Assembly (NCBI RefSeq): GCF_022539665.2
Contig: NC_081333.1
Span: 6,012,971 to 6,076,970 of the forward strand
Direction of reading: 5' to 3'
Source of the DNA: Daphnia carinata
Taxonomy: Eukaryota; Arthropoda; Branchiopoda; Diplostraca; Daphniidae
DNA length: 64,000 bases
Shown here: positions 29,360-41,117 of the stretch, in pieces
How the letters are laid out: every line of letters starts with the position of its first letter
How positions within the stretch are numbered: position 1 is the stretch's first letter
The notes under the pieces: generated by a model
The model's input: the letters and a program-made list of their open reading frames with translations, nothing else
Told to the model about the DNA's origin: nothing
Databases searched by the model: none
Position numbers and translations under genes: made by a program

Positions 29360-31830
29360 ACACATCTTCTGGATCTTCTGCATCTTTTAGGCCTTGAAAA
29401 AGATTGCATATTTCTATTGTGATTCGGTATTGGGTGAGTCTCGGGGTAGAAGAATTGATTGCAAATAAGGCCTGCTGGGAGTCAGTGAAGATGTGTAGCT
29501 CTGGGGTCCCGGCTCTGTATGGTAGATGGCTTCTAAAGCTTTTAGGATCCCGTATAGTTCAGCCGTTTGGATGTTGGACCCGGGGGTAAGGTGCCAAGCT
29601 CCGTTGAGTCCGATATCTCTCTCAGCTCAGTTTGATTAGGTAACGGGCCATGAGCCATTTTATCTTCTTATGACCGGTTCCACTCCGAATTCTGTACATA
29701 GAATATCTACCGGTGTGGATCTGAAAGCTTCCAGTATCATCCGTAGGATTCCTCGACAGATGATGTCGGTTTGGGCTAGATTGGTGAGGATGGTGCCCTC
29801 GTAGGCTGTGATGCCATGATCAATTTTGTTGCGGATTAGTAATTTGAAAAGCGTGGCCATTATCTGGGTATTCTGTCCGAATGTTTGTTTAGTAAGCATA
29901 CTAAAGAGATTTCGTTTCCTCAGGTAGCTGTTGACAACAGAATCGACGTGCGCTGACCACGACGATAACACCCGGGCAAAGCTGATTCCTAGGAATTTAG
30001 CCTCCTTGGTCAGTGTAATGCGACGGCCGTGTACGAAGGTTAACGGGTATTCAGGTGTTTCATGAGCGCGTAAGAATGCCAGTAAGGCTCATTTTTCAGC
30101 TTGGAATTCGAGGCCCCATTTGATGCCCTGTTTGTTGAGCTTGTCGAGGTAGGGTTGTAGCAAGTATTCTGCATCGGTGGCGTTTTTTGCTTGGGCTGAG
30201 CACTGCGACGACGTCAGCGTAGTGGAAGGTATGAACGCGATCGAACGCCTTGGCAATGTCTAAAAAGACGGCGTGTGTGGCAAGGTTTTTGCCAAACCTT
30301 TTTTTGCGTAGTTTTCTAGGGCTAGTATGTGGTTCATGGTGCTCATGCCGGGACGGAACCCAGCTTGGGTAGGTTGTAGCAGATGGTGCGACTGAAGGTG
30401 CCAGGTAATTTGGTTTTTTGATTGTATGTTTCATCACTTTCCCCAGGCAGGAGATTAAAGACATAGGCGGAAGGACGTCGGTTTTTACGGGGGCTTGTTG
30501 TGATTTGAGGTGTTCGCGATTAACTTTGTTGAAATTTGCTAACATCCTGTTATGCGTTAGGTCGAGTCCGGTAGCGTTATTTTTCAGTCTAAAACGACTC
30601 TGTTCTTCTTGAGCGACGTGTTCGTCTATTTCTTCAAATGGTATGAGTGAGTTGATGGATGAAGGGCGCATTGAGGACTTAGCTTTATTAATTATCCTTA
30701 CTCGGAATTTGCTCGTTGCATGGGTCAGTGTTGCTAAAGAAGGCGTTGAGGAGGGCTTTCGCCTTTTCTTTTGGCTCAGATTTGTTTTTTACTGAGCTAG
30801 ACCGAAAGTCATGTTCGTTAGTGAGTGGTAGTTGCCTATACATTGCATTCATGAAGGTCCATGGCGTTTTTCTCCCTTTCTTCGCATCCAAGTTGGTGAC
30901 GAATATATCCCATGATTTTCGTTTAGCGTAATTGTTTTCCTTTTCCTAGCTTTGGCTCTGTGCCAGTCGATTTTCTTTTCTTGGGAGAAGGGGTCCAGGA
31001 TGAGCTCTCCAGGATGAGAGTGATTTTCGAGATGCTGTATCATGGGATCTGAAATCATCGTCCCACCACGGCTTCATCGGATCAGGTACATGCCTTTTCA
31101 GGGGATCAGCGCGTATAAAATTGACATAGTTGCCAGTATAAGTGAGCTCTTGAATAGTGTGCTTGTTGAGGGGATTGACATAGGAAGAAGTCGTTCATTG
31201 AGAGCGCTTTGTTAATGTGTAAGTTCCAATATAGTCATTTGTTTTCGGTAAATTTCCATGTAGGGCTGGCCTTTAATTGGTTGTACGGGGGAGATTTTTT
31301 TTATGGATGTTGACTGGTAGGTGATCACTTCCTAGATAGGGGCCTAAAGTGACTGTGGGATCGCTTGCTATAGGGGGTGATAAACGAATGTGAGGTCAGG
31401 TGTAGATGTTCGTCCAGTGGAGGGGTTGATTTAAGTTCTCAGTTGGGGTGGAATGATGAGAACGATATTTGGGGTTTCTAAGAGGGTACTGTAGGTCGAT
31501 TTGCACATATAGTAAATCTTTGGTTGGAGCCCCATAGCATATCGTGGCCGTTGAGGTCACCACCGACAAGGGTGTTATTCTTATTAGGTGTGGAGGTGAT
31601 TTTGATGCCTGCAGATTCTATCCTGGAAGGTATTAATTAAGGTGAGTTGGGTGTACGAAACAGATTGGTGGATTAAGATGGCTACTCCGCCACCTGGTTT
31701 GTCGAGGCGATTTTTTTACGACGTTATGTGATCTGAAACTTAACAGTGGATTTGTTGTTCCATAAAGTTTTCCTGAAACACAATGGAGGGTTTAGCTAAA
31801 CTTAAGTGATTGTGGAATTCTAGTTCTGTC
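29360..31830 (-). mobile_element. Decayed non-LTR retrotransposon (endonuclease, RT, RNase H)
   Basis: Minus-strand reading with many frame breaks gives, from high to low coordinates, an APE-type endonuclease region (about 31830-31080; RLDKPGGGVAILIHQSVSY), a linker (30891-30688), reverse transcriptase (30671 to about 29660; AVFLDIAKAFDRVH, FHYADVV, then TKQTFGQNTQIMATLFKLLI) and RNase H (about 29640-29360; TAELYGILKALEAIYHTE, HIFTDSQQALFAINSS). Presence of RNase H points to the I/LOA/R1 side of LINEs. No poly-A tail or target repeat could be located; the lower end abuts the inverted repeat. Confidence 0.75.
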
Positions 31831-31833
31831 ATT

Positions 31834-32226
31834 TTATTTATTTTTTTTCCTGTGATACCTCTTCGTTATTTCTTGAGTGTGCAGTGTACGAGTGGGCGTG
31901 TAGCTCTTCCTTGCATAAATTTGTGAGGTCAGCTTTTTTGTGTTTCTATGACGAGGAGAGGAATCGCTAGAGTCAGATTCGGAGTTAGAGAATTTGCTCC
32001 TTTTTTGGGGGGTGGGAGTCGGGGTGAAGGTTGTGCACTGTCGGAGACTGCCGACCCAGCGTTTTGTATATGGGTGGCCTAGCACCGTGAGATGCCAGCG
32101 TAAATCTGCCGTACGTGACGGGGAATTTGGTGTTTGTTCGGTTGGGACCGTTATGGGGTCGCGACCGCCTTGCGAGTGTACGGAGTTGTGATTGCCGACA
32201 CACCGACGTACAACAACTCCGTCCAC
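31834..32226 (-). pseudogene. Probable end of LINE ORF1
   Basis: An open frame of 130 aa lies directly upstream of the endonuclease region. It has a sequence of the nucleic-acid-associated ORF1 type (ADLRWHLTVLGHPYTKRWVG) and a Ser/Asp-rich tail (SNSESDSSDSSPRHR). Position and polarity suggest the C-terminal part of ORF1. Confidence 0.45.
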
Positions 32227-32726
32227 TGAAAATTAACTTTTAAAGGATAGAAATACTATGTTGTTACCAGGTTGTTATTGTAAAGCCTGGCTACAAATTG
32301 TGGAGAACCAGCAGTACAAATAAATGAGAGATAGGAGTATTTGGTTTACTTACAGTGGGCGCATTGCGGCGGCGGCGACTGGTGGTAAAATGAGGAAAAC
32401 ACGAATGCTAACAAAACAAAGTTCATTGAGTTCACCAATATTTCAGTACAGGGCACCTGTTCCCTTTAACTCTAAAAACTAACTGAACACTAGAGGATTT
32501 TGGGGAACATTAAATATAAAAACGGAAGGTCAAGTTGGTTAGCACTTCAGGGAAGGTAGGGAATTTTGCTGTGTAAGTTTAACACTTGTGTGTGAAAAAG
32601 GTCTGGACGGGTTTTCGGAGGTTAAGGTTCTTCGTTGGAACCAAAGTCGACATTGGGACCCCGGTTTCGGCTGGTCGTTCCTTACACTACCATCAAAAGG
32701 GTTGTTGGTTAGGACTTTTTAAGATG

Positions 32727-33433
32727 TAAAAGAAAACCACGCCTGTGGACTATAAAGTAGTATCGAAAACCGAATGAGGAAAAAACGAATATTGTACGTC
32801 ATTCGCATGTAGCGTTTTTAAGAACAAGAAAATCTCGAGAATGAAGAACAAGATGTACCCGTCGTAGCTAGCCCACAAACATTAGCAGACGACGAAGGAA
32901 CAATTGCTGAACATACAACAACTTCTGACGTCACGGTACAACCTCCCACACAGATCAGTATTCAGCCATCTGAAAGGCCCGTGCGTAACAGGAGACAACC
33001 GGCAAGGTACCTAACTTTCATGGCACCATTTCTGATGATCCTGCTCGCAATTTTCAGTCCACCAGTGACCACTACTCTGATCATGAGAGAAAACATAATT
33101 TTAATGAACACATAGACGTCGCTTTCAGTGAGTCAGCATGGGCAATCGTAACTGATGGCGACCTTGGTCTAGGCAGAGCTGCAATGGCTTACAATGGCAA
33201 CAAAAAATCCTCCAGCAGCAGGCAGTGGCAGACAAATGGAAACAGCAAGGTTCTCGACCTCCAAAAATAGTATCCACAAGAGTAGGCAGCCACTACAGGG
33301 ATTTTTGATGGAGCTAGAAGCGTGAGAAATAATTCACGACTGTTAAATAAGCCTTGTACACCAACCCTAGAACACGACGCAGCCTTGTTGACGGGGAAGG
33401 ATCAGCTTCCAAATGACTCTTCGATTACTCCAG
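32727..33433 (+). pseudogene. Fossil pol-env junction of an element-2 relative
   Basis: The sequence follows 17498-18230 of element 2: integrase tail (VDYKVVSK ...), acidic linker, RNRRQPARYLTFMAPF with a hydrophobic stretch, LIMRENIILMN, then SESAWAIVTDGDLG and finally RRSLVDGEGSASK where the furin/fusion-peptide region would be. Stops and frameshifts are present and nothing of the LTRs remains. It shows that the pol-to-env in-frame arrangement is shared by a second, older lineage. Confidence 0.7.
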
Positions 33434-33639
33434 CGGTTTGTACTTAGAGTAGTCGGATGGCCAAGTCAAGCGTGTCTTTCAAGCATGGCCTACTATAATA
33501 ACGGCCTGTCAGCGCGCAATACTTCTTGCGCAAATAAGTTAATTGTCAGAGAGGCTTAATAGATATAATACTAATATAAAATTACGTAATATAAAATTTT
33601 AATACAGAATTGCAATGAGTGGAAAAACAGTAGAAAGTG

Positions 33640-33745
33640 GAACCTAGCGCAGCGCGTGGCCAGCATACGATAGGAAATGGAAAAAAGAAGTGCAACTCGG
33701 GTCTCCCGCAGTGCAATCGGAGGTGCTACTCACTAGGCCTTTCAA
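33640..33745 (-). repeat. tRNA-like sequence, possible SINE head
   Basis: On the minus strand GGCCTAGTGAGTAGCACC, a loop, then GGGAGACCCGAGTTGCACTT resembles box A and a weakened box B of a tRNA gene. No full cloverleaf is formed, so it is not an active tRNA. Confidence 0.35.
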
Positions 33746-33889
33746 CTGATGTTATATGTCGTTTTCTTATGGTTTTCCTGTAGGATGTCAGGATATCTCT
33801 AATTCTAGTCAACAGATGGCTCTTTGTCGCTGCCAGCTCCGCCCACAAAATCGGTGAAATTGGGACCACAAGTCACCACAAACCCTTGT

Positions 33890-33960
33890 AGCATTTACAC
33901 ACAGCGTAGAGCAACCAGGTTTCTATGACTCTGACATATCTTTGTTCCCAGCAACCACAA
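33890..33960. repeat. Short dispersed repeat, copy 1
   Basis: TTTACACACAGCGTAGAGCA-ACCAGGTTTCTATGACTCTGAC resembles 58010-58072 (TTTACACAACACATCGTGGA ...). It is a short dispersed repeat of unknown class. Confidence 0.5.
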
Positions 33961-33980
33961 AAGCCCCGCGGAACTCATTC

Positions 33981-34590
33981 AGCAGACCTGCCGTAATCGC
34001 GATTGAAAATTAATCGCAATTGCGATTTCGATTAAAATTTAAATCGGCGATCAAATTATTTTAAGATAATCGAAATCGGCGATTAAAGTGGAAAAAAATT
34101 AATTTTTAATCGCGATTATTTTTCGATTATTTAGCGGCTACCGATCAGACTTGCCGTCCGATTATTTCTTGAGCGATCATCGGTAGCCGTCGATATTCGC
34201 AAAAAAATGATCGGCGATCATTCGTCTGTTGAAAAAATTTGATCGGCGATTAAATTTCTTAGCGATTGTTTTTCCGATTATTTTTGACCGCCATCTAGCA
34301 GTAAGAAAATAACTTGCCATTGTTTCAATTGAAAAAATTGAAACATGTGAAAATTCTAAAAAAAGCATCTGCTACAAAAATGACAAAGCTATGAGTAGAC
34401 TTTCATATAGTCTCATCTACCGTTCATAGATGTCGCTAAATAATCGAAAAATAATCGCGATTAAAAATTAATTTTTTTTCCACTTTAATCGCCGATTTCG
34501 ATTATTTTAAAATAATTTGATCGCCGATTAAAATTTTAATCGAAATCGCAATCGCGATTAATTTTCAATCGCGATTACGGCAGGTCTGCT
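33981..34590. repeat. Foldback (long inverted repeat) element, AATCGCGATTA-rich
   Basis: AGCAGACCTGCCGTAATCGC at 33981 is mirrored by its reverse complement ending at 34590. The arms are about 145 bp (33981-34128 and 34437-34590), made of ATCG/CGAT-rich sequence. The loop contains a second unit (34140-34190) whose inverted copy lies outside at 34589-34630, so two foldback copies seem partly overlaid. No coding capacity. It fits a non-autonomous foldback or MITE element. Confidence 0.75.
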
Positions 34591-34629
34591 ACCGATAATC
34601 GCTCAAAAAATAATCGGACGGTAAGTCTG

Positions 34630-34935
34630 GCGTCAGGGGGGCTTATGTAAAAAAACATAAGAATTTAAATCATTGGTTAGATGAATATTGTCGTATGATT
34701 TTCATAAAATATTTACCAGCCCTGTGGAGAACATTTAAACGAATCTATTAATACCAAGATTTGTTGATATTACGTTTGTTTAAAGTGTCTTTGGCGATTG
34801 TATAAAATCTCACAAAATAAGATTAAAAATTACAAATAATAAATAAATATTTGAATATGAGCCCCAATTGGTATTGAACCACCAACCTTCGAGTTGATAC
34901 TTTAACACCGTACGACTATGCCACTGTTGATGGAT
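34630..34935 (-). repeat. tRNA-derived SINE-like copy 1
   Basis: The minus strand begins with a box A-like TGGCATAGTCGTACGG (34909-34924) and a good box B GGTTCAATACC (34870-34880), followed by a body ending in ACAATATTCATCTAACCAAT ... CATAAG. The body recurs at 34970-35055 and 36145-36235. Confidence 0.6.
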
Positions 34936-34969
34936 AATACAGACACAACCTACCAACGTTATTTAGTTT

Positions 34970-35312
34970 ATAGTCTGATGTCCCAAATTAGTGCCATGGG
35001 AGCTTATGTATAAAATATGAAAATTGCCATCACAGGTTAGATGAATGTTGTAAGCTGCCTAAGGTGACGAAGTTTCTGATTTATAATCGGAATTTAGGCG
35101 AACCCAGGGATGTAATAGTAATTGGGAAAATATTAGCTTTGGATGATTAAAATGAATTAACAATCTCCCTTGAATAAAGAAAGAAATTCGTATGATTTAA
35201 AAAAGTGAGCTGATATGTATAAGCAATGAAATACAATCAGTCACTATGTAGGGTTGAGCCATCGACTTTCAAATTAGCACGCCAAAGCCTTATGACTGTG
35301 CTATGAACATCT
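34970..35312 (-). repeat. tRNA-derived SINE-like copy 2
   Basis: The minus strand has box A-like TAGCACAGTCATAAGG (35288-35303), box B-like GGCTCAACCC (35251-35260) and the same body (ACAACATTCATCTAACC ... CATAAGCTCCCATGGCACTA). The spacing equals copy 1. Confidence 0.55.
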
Positions 35313-35325
35313 TAAAATTTTGGTA

Positions 35326-35821
35326 CAGTGCCGGTCCACTTACCGACGCCGGTCCACTTACTCCACGAACCGGCTCGGTTATCGAACCGATTTTTCCTTG
35401 CCGTGTTTCAGCGCCGCCATTGGCTGTATTTTGAACTAAATCCATTTTTTGGTAGGAATGATCGGATTACGCACTTTAAAACGTACAAACACATGTTATT
35501 GAAATTGGATTTAGCAATTTTAGACAATAGCACAAATTGGTTTAATGACTTTACGTAAAATAATAGCCTTCCAAACGAATTCAGGCGGAAAACGATAGAA
35601 CAAAATGACTTATTGTGCTACTTTTCTCTTTGCCTTTTAATATTATCAGAATTTTTAAATAACTGTATTACAAAACGACACTTTTCGTGTCGTTTTGCTC
35701 GTCGTTTTGTTTGGTTTTGTTCCATTTATTAATTATGGGCGCTGAAACACGGCAAAGAAAAATCGGTTCGATAACCGAGCCGGTTCCATAGCTAAGGGTT
35801 TCTAGAAGTGGACCGGCACTG
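35326..35821. mobile_element. 496-bp MITE with CAGTGCCGGTCCA ends and TA target duplication
   Basis: The element is flanked by TA on both sides (35324-35325 and 35822-35823). Ends read CAGTGCCGGTCCACTT and AAGTGGACCGGCACTG. A longer inverted block follows in both arms (CGGCTCGGTTATCGAACCGA ... CGTGTTTCAGCGCC). TA duplication and CAGTG ends fit a non-autonomous Tc1/mariner/pogo-type element. The middle has no transposase. Confidence 0.8.
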
Positions 35822-36048
35822 TATCTAATATAATGACCAATCGTTGATAGGGCATCCTCTTTGTGGTAGAACCCTTTTGTTGGTAAAATAATGCAGGAAT
35901 GGTTGAGGTATTAAATTCTAATATGAGAACCCCCTTCCCCCTATTCTGGGTAGTTGCATAGAGATCAGCACTATCCCTGTGCTATTCGCTTTTACATTCC
36001 CATACTGTCAAAATCTGTGTGATGAAAGAATCGACGATAGGTGGCTCT

Positions 36049-36125
36049 GAGATCGGCTGCTCGGTTATAGAACCATTCAGTTATAGAACCGCGCACAGGC
36101 CGGTTCTATAACTGGACCGGCACTG
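36049..36125. repeat. Solitary end of a related CAGTGCCGG element
   Basis: CCGGTTCTATAACTGGACCG followed by GCACTG and TA matches the terminal sequence of the 35326-35821 element; no partner end is seen nearby, so the copy is partial. Confidence 0.6.
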
Positions 36126-36144
36126 TATACAACTTATACATTTC

Positions 36145-36550
36145 AATATAGTCTGCTGTCCAGATTTAGCGTCATGGGAGCTTTTGGAAAAATAGACTAA
36201 AATCAGTCACCAATTAAATGAATATTATATGTCTACGTTAGTAACAAATTTCACCGCATTGTTACGAAATAGTCGACGAACATTATTACGGCGATATTGG
36301 GTAGGATAGGGAAAGTTTCGGTTTAAAATTTCAGACATTACGGTGTGTTAACGGGAAGTTCAATGCTTTTTTTCTCGAACATTTCAAGCACAAGAATTTT
36401 TTCGTTTTTTACCAGTGAACCTATGGCCTATTAGCTACTTAAAGAGAGAAGCGTTTAATACAATTTTAAAAATCAATAATTTATGTTTGGGGTGAGTTTC
36501 GATCGCAAGTTACCAGGCCTGAAAAAAACGATGTCTCTTTTTGACAGCTC
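36145..36550 (-). repeat. SINE-like copy 3 (body clear, head doubtful)
   Basis: 36145-36235 repeats the SINE body (TAGTCTGCTGTCCAGATTTA-GCGTCATGGGAGCTT). A weak box B-like GCGATCGAAACTC lies on the minus strand near 36500. The span between is diverged. Confidence 0.35.
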
Positions 36551-36559
36551 TTTGTTTTG

Positions 36560-37661
36560 GTTGTTGAAAACACAAATTACACAATATATTTCTAATACAC
36601 CTTCGGTGTCTTAAGCTATTTGATTCAGAATTAAAAACTAATGGAATGAATAAATTAGTTTTGAAAAATAAGACTGTCCAGAATTAGCAGAAATGTCCAA
36701 TGAATTAGGGTTTTTGTCCGAAATTTGCAGATCGGCTTTCCACACATTCCCCATAAGAAAGGCTGTTAGCCCAACGCTGTCCCAATTCGCTCTTTTACCC
36801 TATATTAATTCATAGTAGTGACCTTAAACTGACTGGGTATGGTGCCCTCCCAATGATGGAATTGCTAGTTCAAGAGTCTATAACCTTTTGAACTGACTGA
36901 TTGTAATTCAATTGGTGCTCAAACTTTTCTGTTCGTTTTTCCAAGCATTAAAAGACTCACAGGCAAGCCAAACGTTCGAATGCCTAATCCGAATTTTGAG
37001 AATTTAACTTATTTAGGAATTTTAAATTGAAACTGGAACGCACGCACTTACGGAAGAAATATACACTGAAGCTATTTTCACCACACAGTACTATTCAGTA
37101 AACATGGGTTAATAATGGAGGATTTTACCTATATTTAACTGTGCGATGCCAACGGACTAAGGCCACGAATCAACACGACGTAATATAACTTGACAAATAT
37201 TCTAAAATTTAAACTATTGTAAACTCGAGTCAAGATTCTGAGATATCGTCATTCTAGTTTCTTCATAAAACCGTGAGCTCTCTTATGGGAAAACCCACGT
37301 TTCAATTGCCCAGACGCACTGTTTCAATTGCCGAGCAGAATTAGCAATTGAAACATCTTGGGGTACCTCCAGTTTTTTACACATAGCACATGTTTATCTT
37401 TGCCGAACCCACCCAAAAAAAATACTGTCATGTAGCTGAGATAACTGGCTACAAATCTATATATTTTTTTGTCTAGTTGGACGATTTTTCTAACCGTAGA
37501 GAACAAAAATCAGTTTTGTGTTCCAACCACGCCCTACCACCCCTACTTCGACGAAGTTTAATGGGTCCAACAGACAATGTATCAGGTATCCGAAAGTTAT
37601 TAAAACACATAACTAGCCACCTTGCAAGCAAATTTTTTCTTTACAATTAGGCTATCATTAG
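36560..37661. other. Non-coding stretch without recognised features
   Basis: AT-rich and without usable ORFs or repeats that I can match. Confidence 0.3.
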
Positions 37662-37763
37662 TGTTGCATAGTCAGCTGACACTGACTAGTTGTCCGGTAG
37701 AGGGCTTGAACAATACAACCAGTCTCAACCAGAACATAGAGCAGTGCAGACTCATATACTACA

Positions 37764-37777
37764 TGGTGTCAGAAGTA
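37764..37777 (+). other. Primer binding site, tRNA-Leu type
   Basis: TGGTGTCAGAAGTA directly follows TACTACA, the LTR end. Its complement fits a tRNA-Leu CCA end by recollection. Confidence 0.6.
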
Positions 37778-37800
37778 AATCTGAAAATATCCGTGCAATC

Positions 37801-38583
37801 ATGGCAGAGTTTGGTCTTCGACCTCCGGGAGCATTTAACTTCGATGATAGTGATCAAGCTTCACAGTGGGATTCGTGGAAAAACCAGTTCAATTGATTTT
37901 TAAAGGCAACAAAGAAAAACAAGGAGGACGAAGATGTTCAAGTCAGCGTGGGGGGCCTCGAAGGGGCAAAAATTTATGACTCGTTCGTTTTTGCTGATCA
38001 AGGAGACAAACTGAAAATCAATCCGGTACTTCTTCAATTTGACAATCACTTTCGGCCACATAAAAGTGAAACGTTCGAGAGATTCAAGTTTATGTCTCGC
38101 AGACAAGCAGTGGATGAGCCGTTCGACAAATTTTTGCTAGACCTCAAAAGTTTAATAGCATCGTGTAACTACGATACGCAACAAGATTCATTATTGAGAG
38201 ACCAGATAGTGTTTAGCATCGTTGACAACGACACAAGAGAGCAGTTGTTGTGCCAATCAACACTCGATCTAAAGAAAACTGTAGAAATTTGCCGAGCACG
38301 GGAGTCAGCAAGAAAATTGGCCTTTCAAATGCAGCAAGGAACAGAAGCCAGTCAAGCACAAGCGCATGTGAACTTATTGAATTCCAGTAAAGGGTTTTCG
38401 AGTACTAGGAAAACACACAGTGCCAAGGAAAGTGCCAACGGATTTCGTTGCCGATACTGCGTAAACCAGCACCCAAGGGGGAAGTGCCCTGCGTATGGAA
38501 AGACGTGTGCCAAATGTGGCTTGGAGAACCATTTTGCAAAAGTGTGTGAACAGTCAGCCCATCACCAAACTCAGCGCGGATAA
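37801..38583 (+). pseudogene. gag: Element 3 Gag
   Basis: ATG at 37801 (MAEFGLRPPGAFNFDD) opens a frame that meets a TGA at 37894-37896 and then stays open in the same frame to 38583. It covers a small capsid region (HFRPHKSETFERFKFMSRRQ) and two cysteine clusters (CRYCVNQHPRGKCPAYGKTC, then CAKCGLENHFAKVC); the second is a CCHC zinc knuckle. The single stop marks it as inactive unless read through. Confidence 0.8.
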
Positions 38584-38720
38584 TCGAAACGCCTTGATAG
38601 AACAGAAGGAAAATATAACAATCAACAGCAGCAGAACCAAGCTAACAAAAACTGTTCGTCTCTGCAAACTGATACGGAGGTAACACCGGAAGAATTCATT
38701 ATATCATCAATTGTTTAGAT

Positions 38721-41117
38721 ATGGAAGACTCGTGGTTTGTAAATTTACATGTAGATGGAGTATCAGTAAAGTTCAAAGTGGACACGGGGGCACAGTGCAA
38801 TGTGATGCCCAAACACCTGTATGATTCTGTTGTAAAGACCAAAGTGTTACAGCCAGGCCCACGAGTGACGGCATACAATCGTCAACCGGTGAGAGTGATG
38901 GGACAACAGCGACTAAACGTCACGTATAAAGGCCTCCAGTTTAAAGTGTTGTGCGTAATAGCTGAGGAGGTGGACATACCAGTGCTGGGGTTGCCGTCAT
39001 GCAAGCAAATGAACGTTGTTAGATTAGTTGACTCAGTGGAAATTCCCCAGGCACTGAACAGCGGTTCGGAAAAGTCAAGGCAAGTCTCAATTAACACTCT
39101 TCTCAACAAGTACGCAGCAATGTTCAAAGGAATCGGCAAACTACCTACCAAACATCACATTCAACTCAAGCAAGGAGTCGCTCCAGTAGTTCGTCCGGCT
39201 CGGAGAATACCATTCAAAATTAGAAGTGCAGTGTTAAAGAAACTAAGTGAAATGGAAAACCTGAGGCTAATTCAAAAAGTCAGTGAACCAACGGAGTGGG
39301 TAAGTCCAATGGTGGTCGCTAGGAAGTCAAATGGGGACATTAGAATATGTCTTGACCCATATGACCTAAATAAAGCGATAAAACGTCAGCATTTCCAAGT
39401 TCCGTCGGCTCAGGAAATATTTGCAAGAATAGGAAAAGCCCGCTATTTTTGGACGCGACGTCCGGGTTTCTTCAAGTTCAGTTAACTGAGGAGTCGACAT
39501 TTTTAACCACCATGGCACTCCATTCGGAAGGTATCGTTTCTTACGGTTGCCATTTGGGTTATCATCTAGCCCTGAAGCGTATCAGCAAATGATGACAGAA
39601 TTATTTGGCGACTTACCAGGTGTGGAAATATACTTTGACGATTTTTTTGTGTGGGGGAAACCCTCGAAGAACATAATTCCCGACTGGAGTCACTGTTCGA
39701 ATGCTGTACGGAAGTCAGTTTGAAATTAAATATGGATAAGTGCAAGTTCCTTCAACCAGAAATCAAGTACATTGGTCACATAATCGGCAACAAAGTTCTG
39801 AAACCGGATCCTGAGAAAGTGGCCGCTATAACGTCCTTCAAACAGCCTGAAAATAAACAAGATATTCAGCGATTTCTGGGGATGGTCAATTACTTGGCCA
39901 AATTCTGTGATACACTCTCTGAAAGAATGTCTCCCCTACGAGTGTTAGTCAAAGCGGACACGGAGTGGCAGTGGGATGCCAATACTGACAGAGTGTTCGA
40001 GAGCATTAAAAGTTTAGTGTCTAAATTACCAGTTCTACGCTTGTTCGACTCATCTCTCCCGGTGGTTTTGTCCGTTGATGCCTCTCCAATAGGTGTTGGT
40101 GCGGTGCTTATGCAAATGGACCAGCCGATAGAGTTTGCATCCAGAACTCTTACTGACACTCAGCAGAGATACGCCCAGATAGAGAAGGAGCTATTGGCTG
40201 TGCAGTTTGGACTACAACAGTTTCATCAATATGTCTACGGTCAGACAGTTTCAGTCGAAACGGATCACAAACCGTTAATCGGCATTCATCACAAGCCGAT
40301 AGCATCGTGCAGTTCTCGCATTCAACGAATGAGACTATTAGTGCAAATATATGATTTTGAATTAGTGTTTAAACCTGGAAAAGATTTACACGTGGCAGAC
40401 GCTCTCAGCAGAGCACCGGAGACACGACAATATGTGGAGGATCCCGCTCAACGCAGTAACGAGTGCGTAAACATGGTAGTCTTGTCTTTAGCAGTGACAC
40501 CAACTTCTCAGGAAAAGTTTGTAGCAGCAACAGCAGCCGATCCAACTCTAAATATGGTAGCAGATTTAGTTCGCAAAGGTTGGCCAGAACACAAGAAGAA
40601 TTGTCATCCCGCGGCTAAACCATTCTGGTTACATCGCAGTGATCTAAGTGAGCGTGGAGATCTCCTCCTTAAAGGAGAACAAGTCGTTGTACCAGTGGCC
40701 CTCCAACCAGAAATTTTACGACAGATACACGAAGGGCACCTCGGAATATCTAAGTGCATTGAACGAGCGAAGCTAACGGTGTATTGGCCAAACTACGTTG
40801 ACCAAATAACAAACATGGTCGAGGCCTGTAGCATGTGTCAAGAACATAGACATCAGAACTCTAATCAGCCGTGCTTCAATGTCGCAATTCCCGATTACGC
40901 CTTCCAGAAAGTGGCGACAGACCTCTATGAAATAGCGGGAGTTCATTATCTCCTAGTGGTAGATTATTATAGCAAGTGGCCGTGCGCGGCTCAGTTACGT
41001 GGAATTAATAGTACATCGGTGGTGGAAGAACTCAAACGTATCTTCGTTGACTTTGGCTTTCCTGAACAACTTGTCTCAGACAATGGAAAACAGTTTGATT
41101 CGTCAGAGTTCCGGTGA
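38721..41117 (+). pseudogene. pol: Element 3 Pol: protease, RT, RNase H, first part of integrase
   Basis: ATG at 38721 opens the protease (VDTGAQCNVMP, near residue 20) and the start of RT (VRPARRIPFKIR, ICLDPYDLNKAI). The frame breaks at 39460-39485, where the sequence after ARYFW changes frame. The RT active site then reads YFDD (EIYFDDFFVWG, about 39628-39655). From 39651 the frame covers RT thumb, RNase H (VVLSVDASPIGVGAVLM; TDHKPLIGI) and integrase (HEGHLGISKC ... CSMCQEH; ATDLYEI; VSDNGKQF). It ends at 41117 inside the integrase core through a second break. Confidence 0.82.

Noticed and set aside
33450..33500. tRNA-Ser/Leu-like 5' half (GGATGGCCAAGTCAAGCG)
   Set aside because: No matching box B or acceptor stem downstream.
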